A DNA stretch of 64,000 bases, taken from contig CALWPC010000020.1 in assembly GCA_944383325.1 (NCBI GenBank), forward strand, positions 17,635 to 81,634, given 5' to 3'. Below are positions 41,632 through 50,372 of this stretch, piece by piece. The stretch is from an uncultured Lachnospiraceae bacterium (GTDB lineage Bacteria; Bacillota; Clostridia; Lachnospirales; Lachnospiraceae). Position numbers and translations under genes: made by a program. The first letter of the stretch is position 1, and the number at the start of each line of letters is the position of its first letter. Under the pieces are notes generated by a model. That model ran no database searches and was not told the DNA's origin. It saw only the letters and a list, made by a program, of their open reading frames with translations.

Positions 41632-43980
41632 ATGAAGTGCTTGATTTTGGCTGGCGGCAGCGGGGACCGGCTGTGGCCGCTGTCGCGAAAAAACTATCCG
41701 AAACAATTTATAGCCATTAATGAGAATCGTTCCTTGCTGCAGGAGGCTGTGGTGAGGAACCTTCCTTTATGTGATGAATTTTTTGTGGTGACGAATGCCG
41801 CTTACCATTTTATTGTCGAAGGGCAGTTTCAGGCTTTCCAGGGAGTCCGCTACAGATGCTTTCTGGAATCGCAGGGGAGAAGGACGGCGGCGGCCATTGC
41901 GCTTGTCTGCATGTTTGCAAATCCGGGAGAGCTATTCTGTGTTGTCTCGTCGGATACGATTATTGAGGGCGCCGGCTATCATGAGGCGGTACTGCGCGCC
42001 AGGGAACTGGCGACCGACGGGAAACTGGTGGTGTTTGGCGTTCCGATCACCCGTCCCGACACCAATTACGGTTATATTCGCTGCCAGGGAGAACATGTGC
42101 TCTCGTTTGAGGAAAAACCCGACAGCCAGACAGCCCGCGCCTATATGGCGCAGGGAGATTATGTCTGGAACAGCGGCATGTTTGTGTTTCGGGCCGGCGA
42201 TTTTTTGCAGGAGCTTGGGCGGGTTTGCCCGCAAGTCTATGAGGCGTGCGCAGCCTGCGCGGCGAAGACGGATATGTCGGGACAGACGGTATCATTTGCG
42301 CAGGAGCAACTGGGGCAGATCCCGGCTATTTCTGTGGAGCATGCGGTGTTTGAGCAATCCGACAAAGTGAGCGTAGTGTTGGGTGATTTTCGGTGGCGGG
42401 ACGTGGGAAATCTGGAAGATTTGGAAAATGCGCCAATCCACACGAACAGCCGGCGGGTCATTTTACAGGATTCGGACAATGTGACGGTAATTAACTGCGC
42501 CCACAGGCAGCTAGTCGTTGCAAATGAACTCAGCGACGCTGTGATTGTCAATACAGAGGACGTCACCTATATTGGGAAAAAAGGAGCGTCCGCCAGACTA
42601 AAAGAATTAATTCGCAGCCATGAAAAAGAATACGGAACATTTTTTGAAAATAATCGCCTCACGTACCGCCCTTACGGAACGAAAGAGGTGCTGATGGAAG
42701 GGCCGAAGTACCGTGTGAAAAAGGTGGTTCTGTATGCAGGGGGAGCGATAAGCTATCACAAGCACGATTACCGCAGCGAACACTGGTCGATTGTCGAGGG
42801 ATCGGTGCGGATTACGCTGGGCAGTGAAGTGCGGGATTATGAAGCAAATGAGAGTATCTTTGTTCCTGTCGGAGTAGGGCACTGTGTCGAGAATGTCACA
42901 GAAAAGCCGGTGACTATTATTGAGGTGGCGGTCGGAAACCGTTCGGATGGAACTCCGTTCGGAGAAGATCTGGTGCTGATGGATGACCGCCATCTTCCGG
43001 CGGGGTCTCGCCGGGCGGTGCCCGCAGCACTGGATGCGGTTGTGCGGTTGGAGCCGGCTTATAAAGATTATTTGTGGGGCGGGCGCCGTCTAAAGGAGCT
43101 ATTCGGCAAAAGGAGCGATTTGGAGCGCGTGGCCGAGAGTTGGGAATTGTCGGCGCATCCTGCGGGTCAGAGCGTGGTTGCAAGCGGCAGGCACAAAGGC
43201 GTGTTGTTTGGAGAATATTTAAAGCGAATCGGCAGGGAGGCCTGGGGATGGAAATGTCTGTCAATGGAGCGTTTCCCGATTCTTGTCAAGTTTTTGGATG
43301 CCCGGGAAGCATTGTCTGTCCAGGTGCATCCTGAGGATGAGTACGCGCTGACGCACGAAGGCGAGTATGGAAAAAATGAGATGTGGTATGTGCTGGAAGC
43401 GCAGGCCGGCGCCTGTGTATATATGGGGTTTTCAAAGGCCGTGTCGGAGCAGGAGATCCGGCAGCGCGTTCGTGACGGAACGCTTCCTGAAATTCTGCGG
43501 AAGGTACCGGTGCACAAACACGACACGCTGTTTATTCCGGCGGGCTGTGTGCACGCAATCGGGGCGGGCGTGGTGATTTGTGAGATTCAGCAAAATTCCA
43601 ACTGTACTTACCGGCTATATGACTATAATCGTTTGGACAATTATCAGCGGCCGCGGCAGCTGCATGTGGAGAAAGCGCTTGCAGTCGCAAGGCCGGAGGA
43701 GACGGGACGCATTGTCCCGGCAAAGGAATTGTCCGGCGAAAGAACACTGATTGGAAAGTGCAAGTATTTTCAGTGTGTCCGCTATGAAGTTCATGGACAA
43801 GTGCTGCTGCATATGGATGAGGCGTCTTTTGCGTCGCTGTTATTTGTGGAGGGTGAGGGCACTGTGCAGGCGGACGGTCAGGAGTGGCCGTACCGCAGCG
43901 GGGACAGTTTCTTTTTGCCGGCAGGACAGCGGGATGTTGCCGTGTGCGGCAGCGGCTGCTGTCTGGTTACACAGGTATAA
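41632..43980 (+). CDS. Three-module fusion: mannose-1-phosphate guanylyltransferase, cupin (type II PMI) and class I phosphomannose isomerase
   Basis: A 782-residue cytosolic protein. Residues 1-340 are a GDP-mannose pyrophosphorylase: LILAGGSGDRLWPLSRKNYPKQF, VVSSDTIIEG, TNYGYIRCQG, FEEKPD, VWNSGMFVF and DFRWRDVGNLEDLE. Residues 350-445 form the ManC-type cupin (GPKYRVKKVVLYAGGAISYHKHDYRSEHWSIVEGSVRITLG). From about 465 a complete ManA-type class I isomerase follows: LEPAYKDYLWGGRRLKELFGK, zinc ligands in VQVHPEDEY and NEMWYVLEA (near 563-580), and the later HAIGAGVVICEIQQNSNCTYRLYDYNR (near 640-665). Together they would convert fructose 6-phosphate and, via mannose 1-phosphate from a mutase, give GDP-mannose. 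Carrying both PMI types in one chain is unusual. Confidence 0.87.
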   Translation: MKCLILAGGSGDRLWPLSRKNYPKQFIAINENRSLLQEAVVRNLPLCDEFFVVTNAAYHFIVEGQFQAFQGVRYRCFLESQGRRTAAAIALVCMFANPGELFCVVSSDTIIEGAGYHEAVLRARELATDGKLVVFGVPITRPDTNYGYIRCQGEHVLSFEEKPDSQTARAYMAQGDYVWNSGMFVFRAGDFLQELGRVCPQVYEACAACAAKTDMSGQTVSFAQEQLGQIPAISVEHAVFEQSDKVSVVLGDFRWRDVGNLEDLENAPIHTNSRRVILQDSDNVTVINCAHRQLVVANELSDAVIVNTEDVTYIGKKGASARLKELIRSHEKEYGTFFENNRLTYRPYGTKEVLMEGPKYRVKKVVLYAGGAISYHKHDYRSEHWSIVEGSVRITLGSEVRDYEANESIFVPVGVGHCVENVTEKPVTIIEVAVGNRSDGTPFGEDLVLMDDRHLPAGSRRAVPAALDAVVRLEPAYKDYLWGGRRLKELFGKRSDLERVAESWELSAHPAGQSVVASGRHKGVLFGEYLKRIGREAWGWKCLSMERFPILVKFLDAREALSVQVHPEDEYALTHEGEYGKNEMWYVLEAQAGACVYMGFSKAVSEQEIRQRVRDGTLPEILRKVPVHKHDTLFIPAGCVHAIGAGVVICEIQQNSNCTYRLYDYNRLDNYQRPRQLHVEKALAVARPEETGRIVPAKELSGERTLIGKCKYFQCVRYEVHGQVLLHMDEASFASLLFVEGEGTVQADGQEWPYRSGDSFFLPAGQRDVAVCGSGCCLVTQV

Positions 43981-43990
43981 GGAGTGGAGA

Positions 43991-45151
43991 ATGATGGATA
44001 TGAAGATCATGACACCCGGGCCGACAATGGTGCGGGAGAATGTGAGGATGGCGCGCGCCCTCGAGACGACGAATCCCGATTTGGACGAGCAGTTTGTCGA
44101 GGAGTATCGGCAGCTCTGTCTGAAAATTGCGTCGCTTCTGCATACAAAGAGCGAAGTGCTGATTTTGGGCGGCGAAGGTATTTTAGGGCTTGAGGCGGCA
44201 TGCGCATCGTTAACAGAACCGGGGGACCGCGTGCTGGTATTGGACAACGGAATTTATGGGAAGGGATTTGCAGATTTTGTGTCGATGTACGGCGGTGTGC
44301 CGGTGCTGCTGTCGGAACCATATGACCGTGCGTTTTCACCGGAGGTGTTGGAACATTTTTTGCAGGAGGATCATCAGTTTAAATATGCGACGATTGTGCA
44401 CTGCGACACGCCGAGCGGCATACTCAATGATGTGCATGCGCTCTGTCCGATTTTAAAACGATACGGAATTCTCACAGTGGCAGACAGTGTTTCGGCGATG
44501 TTCGGAGAACCGCTTGATGTGGACAGGGCGCAAATTGATATTGTGTGCGGAGGATCACAGAAGGCGGTCTCGGCGCCGCCGGGCCTGACGATTGTCGCGG
44601 TCAGCGAGGACGCCAAGCGGGCGATGCGCTGCCGCAAAACGCCGATTGCTTCTTTTTATGCCAATTTGAGCGCGTTTGACGGGTATTATGACGCAAAGTG
44701 GTTTCCGTATACGATGCCGATCAGCGATATTTACGGTTTGCGCGCGGCGATAGACAATATTGAGAAAGATGCGTCGGTGTTGCAGAGGCATGCCGCAGTT
44801 GCTTCGGCTGTGCGGGAAGCGCTTGTCAGCGCGGGAATTTCGCTTTATTCGAAGGATGGATTTTCGAATACGGTGACGGTTTTTCGCGTGCCGGACGGTG
44901 TGTGTGCAAAGGATATTCTGGAGAGAATGAGACGGGTGCATCATGTGATGCTGGCCGGTTCGTTTGGTGAATTTGCAGGAAAGGTGATTCGGATCGGACA
45001 CATGGGAGAAAACGCCCGGCCGGGCAGTGTGCTCGCCGTCATGAGAGGGCTTGACGAAACGCTGTCCGCGCTTGGAGCCGAAGTTTCGGAAACGCTTGCG
45101 GAAACATTTTTGCGCGTGTACAGTGGGGACAACTATGGAGATAACGGCTGA
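43991..45151 (+). CDS. Class V PLP-dependent aminotransferase (alanine-glyoxylate/serine-pyruvate type)
   Basis: A 386-residue transaminase starting MKIMTPGPTMVRENVRMARALETTNPDLDEQFVEEY, with ILGGEGILGLEAACASLTEPGDRVLVLDNGIYGKGFADF, TIVHCDTPSGILNDVHAL, TVADSVSAMFGEPLDVD and the Schiff-base lysine in VCGGSQKAVSAPPGLTIVAVS near residue 190. TPGPT at the start and GSQK are typical of the alanine-glyoxylate, serine-pyruvate and 2-aminoethylphosphonate transaminase group; substrate cannot be read. Several ATGs are clustered; 43991 has GGAG 6 nt upstream. It follows the mannose fusion gene after 10 bp, so the two are co-transcribed. Confidence 0.83.
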   Translation: MMDMKIMTPGPTMVRENVRMARALETTNPDLDEQFVEEYRQLCLKIASLLHTKSEVLILGGEGILGLEAACASLTEPGDRVLVLDNGIYGKGFADFVSMYGGVPVLLSEPYDRAFSPEVLEHFLQEDHQFKYATIVHCDTPSGILNDVHALCPILKRYGILTVADSVSAMFGEPLDVDRAQIDIVCGGSQKAVSAPPGLTIVAVSEDAKRAMRCRKTPIASFYANLSAFDGYYDAKWFPYTMPISDIYGLRAAIDNIEKDASVLQRHAAVASAVREALVSAGISLYSKDGFSNTVTVFRVPDGVCAKDILERMRRVHHVMLAGSFGEFAGKVIRIGHMGENARPGSVLAVMRGLDETLSALGAEVSETLAETFLRVYSGDNYGDNG

Positions 45152-45220
45152 CAGGCGCGGGTGGCGGTTGGTTAAAGCACACAAAGAAACAGCCTGCGAC
45201 TGAAAAAAAGTATTAAATCT

Positions 45221-45238
45221 TCCCAAAAGTTTTTGGGA
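45221..45238. promoter_or_regulatory. Perfect palindrome upstream of sugar-binding lipoprotein genes
   Basis: TCCCAAAA-GT-TTTTGGGA: 8-bp arms around a 2-bp centre, 6 bp before the -35 hexamer. The short centre rules out an RNA hairpin of full length; a dimeric regulator site is more likely. Confidence 0.5.
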
Positions 45239-45244
45239 TATGTA

Positions 45245-45273
45245 TTGCATCTATGGGTAAAATCTATTATAAT
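45245..45273 (+). promoter_or_regulatory. Promoter of first sugar-binding lipoprotein gene
   Basis: TTGCAT (45245-45250), 17-bp spacer, perfect TATAAT (45268-45273); leader of about 105 nt before the ATG at 45386. Confidence 0.7.
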
Positions 45274-45385
45274 TACTTTATCTGACCAGAACGGATTTAC
45301 AGCTTTTCGTACAGGCTGTGAGTCTGGTTTCTATGTATCATCTTGTAGATATATGCGGACATACCGTCTGCGGAATGGAGGTAAA

Positions 45386-47035
45386 ATGAAGAAGAGAATA
45401 CTGTCATTAGGTCTCGTTCTCGCGATGACTGCGACGCTGTTTGCAGGCTGCGGCGGGAATGACGACAAAGGAAGCGGCGGCGCAAGTACAAGCTCCACCG
45501 TGGAGAAATGGGATGAAGGTGACGTGACCGTGTCATGGTGGCTGATGGGAGGTACGGATGAATACTATCAGTACTATTGGTCAGAGATGAAGGGCCTTCA
45601 GCAGCTGCAGAATAATGTCGGCATCGACATTGAGTTTAAAGTGGCGACAAGTTACGAGGCATATCTGCCGATGATGGCGGCTCGGAACTACCCGGATGTC
45701 ATCACAGCGAAAAACCTGGAAAACTACACGGGACGAATGGGCGCAATGTACGCGGACGGCGTTTCTGTGGCGCTCGATACGTACATGGATGAAGGACTGA
45801 TGCCGAACTTCAAGAAGATTATTGAAGATTATCCCGAAATTGCCCGCGACCTGAAACTGGACGACGGCTCTCTTACGTATGTCAGCACACTGTATGACAC
45901 GACGAATGAGGATGACCGCACGGCAGCGTCGGTGTACGGACTGGCAATCCGCCAGGACTGGTTGGATGCGGTAGGTCTTGATGTTCCGACGAACATGGAC
46001 GAGTGGTATGAAGTGCTCAGCGCATTTAAAACACAGGACCCGAACGGAAACGGACAGCAGGATGAGGAGCCGGTTTGTATGGCGTCATCTGGATGGAAGT
46101 ATTTCCTGACAGCCTATGGCATTGACGATGATCCGAGCGTTATCAAAAATGACGACGGATCCGAGTATGTAGTTTACGGATTTATGACCGATCAGTACAA
46201 AGAGTATCTGCAGCAGATGAACAAGTGGTATCAGGAGGAACTGATCTACAACATGTTCGAAAAGACTTCTCTGGAAGCGCGCCAGGAGCGTGTTACAAAC
46301 AACTTTGCAGGCGCATGGAAGGCAGAGGCCGACCATTTTGACGGTGACAGCGAGTCCTCGTATCTGTCTCTTGTGCGCGAGAAGGCGCCGGATGCAGAGT
46401 TTGCGGCAGCACCGTGGCCGAAGACGGCTGACGGTTATCAGTGGTGCTTCTCCGACATTACGTCTTTCAACAGAGATACCACGGTAATTACGAGCGAAGC
46501 AGTGGATAGCGGACATGACAGAGCGGCTGCATATCTGATCGACTATATGCTTTCAGAAGAGGGATCAACCCTGACTACATGGGGTATTGAAGGCGAGAGC
46601 TATGAAGTAGTAAACGGAGAGAAGCAGCTTCTCGACGGCATGGATGAAAAGGTTGCTTTCCACGGAACGTCCATTACCCAGTTCAACACTTATGCAGACC
46701 CGACGACGATCGCATTCCCGAGCTTCGGAGAGGTTTCCGAGTATGTGCTTTCGCAGAAGTCTGACGACTATGTAAATGCATGTAAAGTTTGGTCAGAGGG
46801 CGATACATCCTACAAGATGTCGGCAGCTTGTCAGCTGAGCGTAGCACAGGAGACTGAGATTGAGGATATTGTTACTGACATGAAAAATTACGTAACAAAG
46901 ATGCGTCAGAGATTTATCACCGGTTTAGAGCCGCTGACAAATTATGACACTTATATTTCTCAGGTACAGCTGCTTGGCGGCGACAAATATTCTGAAATCT
47001 GGCAGCAGGCGTACGATGCATATAAGGCTCGTTAA
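45386..47035 (+). CDS. Extracellular sugar-binding lipoprotein (LplA/YtcQ-like), copy 1
   Basis: Lipid-anchored solute-binding protein of 549 residues. Signal peptide MKKRILSLGLVLAMTATLFAGC with lipobox LFAGC, then a Gly/Ser linker. The mature region has TVSWWLMGGTDEYYQYYWSEMKGLQQLQNNVGIDIEFKVATSYEAYLPMMAARNYPDVI and IRQDWLDAVGLDVPTNMDEWYEVLSAFKTQDPNGNGQQDE, with the calcium-like DPNGNGQQDE loop of large family 1 binding proteins used in oligosaccharide uptake. ATG 45386 has GGAGG upstream; the longer frame is untranslated leader. No permease genes adjoin it. Confidence 0.87.
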   Translation: MKKRILSLGLVLAMTATLFAGCGGNDDKGSGGASTSSTVEKWDEGDVTVSWWLMGGTDEYYQYYWSEMKGLQQLQNNVGIDIEFKVATSYEAYLPMMAARNYPDVITAKNLENYTGRMGAMYADGVSVALDTYMDEGLMPNFKKIIEDYPEIARDLKLDDGSLTYVSTLYDTTNEDDRTAASVYGLAIRQDWLDAVGLDVPTNMDEWYEVLSAFKTQDPNGNGQQDEEPVCMASSGWKYFLTAYGIDDDPSVIKNDDGSEYVVYGFMTDQYKEYLQQMNKWYQEELIYNMFEKTSLEARQERVTNNFAGAWKAEADHFDGDSESSYLSLVREKAPDAEFAAAPWPKTADGYQWCFSDITSFNRDTTVITSEAVDSGHDRAAAYLIDYMLSEEGSTLTTWGIEGESYEVVNGEKQLLDGMDEKVAFHGTSITQFNTYADPTTIAFPSFGEVSEYVLSQKSDDYVNACKVWSEGDTSYKMSAACQLSVAQETEIEDIVTDMKNYVTKMRQRFITGLEPLTNYDTYISQVQLLGGDKYSEIWQQAYDAYKAR

Positions 47036-47077
47036 GTCTGACAGTCTGATTTCGCTGTTTGGTAACCTAAAAAATAT

Positions 47078-47115
47078 CCGTTATTCCCCATCCTTTCAGG
47101 GACGGGGAATAACGG
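47078..47115 (+). terminator. Strong hairpin between the two binding-protein genes
   Basis: CCGTTATTCCCC (47078-47089) pairs perfectly with GGGGAATAACGG (47104-47115), loop of 14 nt, followed by AATTTACTTTA. The T run is imperfect; it could be a partial terminator or a 3'-end stabiliser giving unequal expression of the two copies. Confidence 0.6.
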
Positions 47116-47140
47116 AATTTACTTTATATGGGGGAGTATC

Positions 47141-48793
47141 ATGAAATATAATCAAATCAGGATGAAAACAGTTGCCATTTTGATGATTGCAGTTTTTTGT
47201 GTGCTTGCGTTTGCAGGGTGTGCGAAAGAGAATCAGTCCTCGGACGGATCTTCCAGTTCATCTGTTGAAAAGTGGAAAGAGGACGTGACGGTGACATGGT
47301 GGCTGATGGGCGGCACCGAGGAGTACGCGCAGACTTACTGGAGTGAGATGAAAGGACTTCAAAGGCTTCAGGACAATATAGGGATTCACATTGATTTTAA
47401 AGTGGCGACCAGTTATGATGCGTATCTGCCGATGATGGCGGCAAGGAATTATCCGGATGTTGTGACGGCGTCAAATCTGCAGTTTTATCCGGGACGGTTA
47501 GACGGTATGTTTAACGACGGAGTGTCGGTAGATCTGACGCCGTATATGGATGAATACATGCCGAACTTCAAACAGATTATTGAGGATTATCCGGATCTGG
47601 CCAAAGATATTCGTCTGGACAGCGGAGAATACACGTTTGTCAGCACGTTTTATGATATTCACAACGAGGCCGACCGTGTTTTGGCGTCAACGGCCGGATT
47701 GGCAATCCGTCAGGACTGGCTTGATACGGTCGGGAGAGAGATTCCGACAGATATGCAGGAATGGTATGAGGTGCTCAGTCTGTTTAAATCGGCGGATCCG
47801 AACGGAAATGGGCAGCAGGATGAGGAGCCTATCTGTATGGCATCGTCTTGTTGGAAATATTTTCTGACTGCGTATGGAATTGATGATGACCCGAGCGTAC
47901 AGTTTGATCAGGATGACAATCCGGTAGTTGTGTATGGTTATATGACCGATGCGTATAAAGAGTTTTTGGCGGAGATGAACCGGTGGTATCAGGAGGGGCT
48001 CATTTATAATATGTTTGAGAAAACGTCCCTCGAGGCAATGTCGCAGCAGGTAAATTCCAATCTGGCAGGCGCGTGGAAAGGAAATGTCGCCCATTTTGAC
48101 GAGACGGATGAGGATTCGATGATCAGAACGCTTCGCGAGAAAGCGCCGGACGCCGAATTTGCGGCGTGCCCGTGGCCAGAGACTGCCGACGGTTATCAGT
48201 GGAATTTTTCAGAAATTACTTCATTTGCGACGGAGACAACAGTAATCACAAGTGCGGCTGTAGATCATGATGTGGATGAGGCTGCTGCGTATCTGCTCGA
48301 CTACATGCTCTCAGAGGAGGGGTCCACGCTTTTGACGTGGGGAATCGAAGGCGAGAGCTATGAGGAAGTGAACGGAGAGAAAAAGCTGCTTGATTCTATG
48401 CAGGAAACGATTTCTTTCCACGGGAAAAATATTCAGAAAATTAATCAGTATTCGGATCCGATTACGATTAAGCTTCCGAATTTCGGACAGGTTTCGGAGT
48501 TTGTGCTTGCCAATCAGAATCAGAGCTATATTGATGCGAGCACGACGTGGTCCAAGGGAGATATTTCGTATAAGATGCAGGCGGCCTGCCAGTTAAATGT
48601 CGAACAGAAACTGGAAGCAGACACGATCGAGGATACGATGAAAAATTATATTACAAAAATGCGCCAGAGATTTATTACCGGTCTGGAGCCGCTCACCAAC
48701 TATGATACGTATATTGAGCAGGTGAAGCTGCTGGGCGGGGATCAGTATGTGGAGATCTGGCAGCGGGCTTACGATGGATGGAGAAATCGCTAA
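47141..48793 (+). CDS. Extracellular sugar-binding lipoprotein (LplA/YtcQ-like), copy 2
   Basis: A 550-residue paralogue of the preceding protein, with very high similarity along the whole length (for example VATSYDAYLPMMAARNYPDVV, SADPNGNGQQDEEPICMASS, YDTYIEQVKLLGGDQY against the same segments of copy 1). Signal peptide ends in lipobox AFAGC. GGGGGAG precedes the ATG. Tandem duplication is clear; divergence in N-terminal linker and several charged positions suggests different ligands or expression. Again no permease follows; the next gene is a flavoprotein. Confidence 0.87.
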   Translation: MKYNQIRMKTVAILMIAVFCVLAFAGCAKENQSSDGSSSSSVEKWKEDVTVTWWLMGGTEEYAQTYWSEMKGLQRLQDNIGIHIDFKVATSYDAYLPMMAARNYPDVVTASNLQFYPGRLDGMFNDGVSVDLTPYMDEYMPNFKQIIEDYPDLAKDIRLDSGEYTFVSTFYDIHNEADRVLASTAGLAIRQDWLDTVGREIPTDMQEWYEVLSLFKSADPNGNGQQDEEPICMASSCWKYFLTAYGIDDDPSVQFDQDDNPVVVYGYMTDAYKEFLAEMNRWYQEGLIYNMFEKTSLEAMSQQVNSNLAGAWKGNVAHFDETDEDSMIRTLREKAPDAEFAACPWPETADGYQWNFSEITSFATETTVITSAAVDHDVDEAAAYLLDYMLSEEGSTLLTWGIEGESYEEVNGEKKLLDSMQETISFHGKNIQKINQYSDPITIKLPNFGQVSEFVLANQNQSYIDASTTWSKGDISYKMQAACQLNVEQKLEADTIEDTMKNYITKMRQRFITGLEPLTNYDTYIEQVKLLGGDQYVEIWQRAYDGWRNR

Positions 48794-48818
48794 AGAGGAG
48801 CAGAGAGGCGGTACATAA

Positions 48819-50372
48819 GTGAAAAAGGTTGTTGTGATTGGCGCGGGACCCGCAGGGCTGACGGCGGCGTATGAGCTGTTGGAACGTCCGGATGAATATG
48901 AAGTTGTGATTTTGGAGGAGAGCGGCAGTATCGGGGGGATTTCCAGGACAGTGTGCCACAACGGACACCGCATGGACATTGGAGGACATCGGTTCTTTTC
49001 CAAAGATGAGCGTGTGGTGCGGTGGTGGAACAAGATGATGCCGCTGCAGGGTGCGCCGTCATACGACGATAAGGTACTGCGACGCCGCAAACCGTTGGCT
49101 GCGGGCGGTCCGGATCCGGAGCGGGAGGACCGCGTGATGCTCGTGCGCCGAAGAGTGTCGCGTATTTACTACCGGAAGCGTTTTTTCGATTATCCGATCA
49201 GCATGAAAATGGAAACGATTAAAAATATGGGATTGCTGACGACGCTTCAGGCCGGGGTCAGTTATGCGAAAGCGGCGCTGTTGAAAAGACCGGAGGACTC
49301 GCTTGAAAATTTTTATATTAACCGTTTTGGAAAGAAGCTGTACTCGATGTTTTTTGAGGGGTACACAGAGAAATTATGGGGGCGTCACCCGCGTGAGATT
49401 TCTGCGGACTGGGGCTCGCAGCGGGTGAAAGGTCTGTCGGTGTTGGAGGTGCTGCGGGATATGGCCGCCAGGATGCTGCCGGGACAGAAAAAAAGAAAAG
49501 TAGAGACTTCGCTGATTGAAGAATTTACATATCCAAAATTTGGCCCGGGGCAGCTTTGGGAGACCGTTGCGGAGGAGATTAAAAGGCGCGGCGGGACAAT
49601 CTGCATGCACTCAAAAGTGACCGGAATTCAAATACAGGATCAGCGGATCAGCTCGGTCACGTATGAGCGTGACGGCGAGACGCGGCAGCTTGACGGCGAT
49701 CTGTTTCTCTCTTCTATGCCGGTCAAAGATCTTGTGGAGGCGATGGGTGATGTTGTCCCTGAGAGACAGGCTCTGATTGCCGCGGGATTGCCGTACCGGG
49801 ATTTTGTGACGGTTGGTATTTTGACGGATCGACTCAATTTAAACAATGAGACGAAGATGCGCACGCTGAACAATCTTGTACCGGACTGTTGGATTTATGT
49901 TCAGGATACGGGGGTCAAACTGGGGCGGATCCAGATTTTTAATAATTGGTCGCCGTATCTGGTGAGAGACCCGGAGCATACGGTTTGGATCGGGCTTGAG
50001 TATTTCTGTAATGAAGGCGACGATTTCTGGAATATGGGAGATCGGGAGCGGTCAAGGTTTGCCGTGGGCGAGCTGTTAAAGATGGGCGTGATCCGCCGGG
50101 ATCAGAAGATACTCGATTATCATGTGGAGAAGGTGAAAAAGGCATATCCGGCGTATTTTGATACATACGCACAGATGCAGGAGCTAGTGGAATATTTAGA
50201 CGGCTTTGGAAATTTGTACTGTATCGGACGAAACGGCCAACATCGCTATAATAATATGGATCACTCGATGGCGACGGCTTTTGAAGCCGTGGATAATATT
50301 GTTCATAACAGGACGGAAAAAAATAATATTTGGAATGTCAATACGGAGAAACAATATCATGAACGGGCGTAA
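48819..50372 (+). CDS. FAD/NAD(P)-dependent oxidoreductase, UGM/protoporphyrinogen-oxidase-like
   Basis: A 517-residue flavoprotein. The N-terminal FAD-binding loop [21 protein letters not shown] is followed by [32 protein letters not shown], the GG motif typical of the amine-oxidase/UDP-galactopyranose-mutase/HemY superfamily. Other conserved-looking regions are [28 protein letters not shown] and the C-terminal [27 protein letters not shown]. Proteins of this type occur in surface polysaccharide clusters and are usually annotated only as NAD(P)/FAD-dependent oxidoreductase. Its reading frame overlaps the next glycosyltransferase gene by 14 bp, supporting a glycan role (inference). Start is GTG with AGAGAGGCG upstream. 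Confidence 0.8.
   Translation: MKKVVVIGAGPAGLTAAYELLERPDEYEVVILEESGSIGGISRTVCHNGHRMDIGGHRFFSKDERVVRWWNKMMPLQGAPSYDDKVLRRRKPLAAGGPDPEREDRVMLVRRRVSRIYYRKRFFDYPISMKMETIKNMGLLTTLQAGVSYAKAALLKRPEDSLENFYINRFGKKLYSMFFEGYTEKLWGRHPREISADWGSQRVKGLSVLEVLRDMAARMLPGQKKRKVETSLIEEFTYPKFGPGQLWETVAEEIKRRGGTICMHSKVTGIQIQDQRISSVTYERDGETRQLDGDLFLSSMPVKDLVEAMGDVVPERQALIAAGLPYRDFVTVGILTDRLNLNNETKMRTLNNLVPDCWIYVQDTGVKLGRIQIFNNWSPYLVRDPEHTVWIGLEYFCNEGDDFWNMGDRERSRFAVGELLKMGVIRRDQKILDYHVEKVKKAYPAYFDTYAQMQELVEYLDGFGNLYCIGRNGQHRYNNMDHSMATAFEAVDNIVHNRTEKNNIWNVNTEKQYHERA

Noticed and set aside
43751..43990. N-terminal extension of the class V aminotransferase
   Set aside because: Overlaps the end of the mannose fusion gene out of frame; TPGPT-type N-terminus and ribosome site favour 43991.
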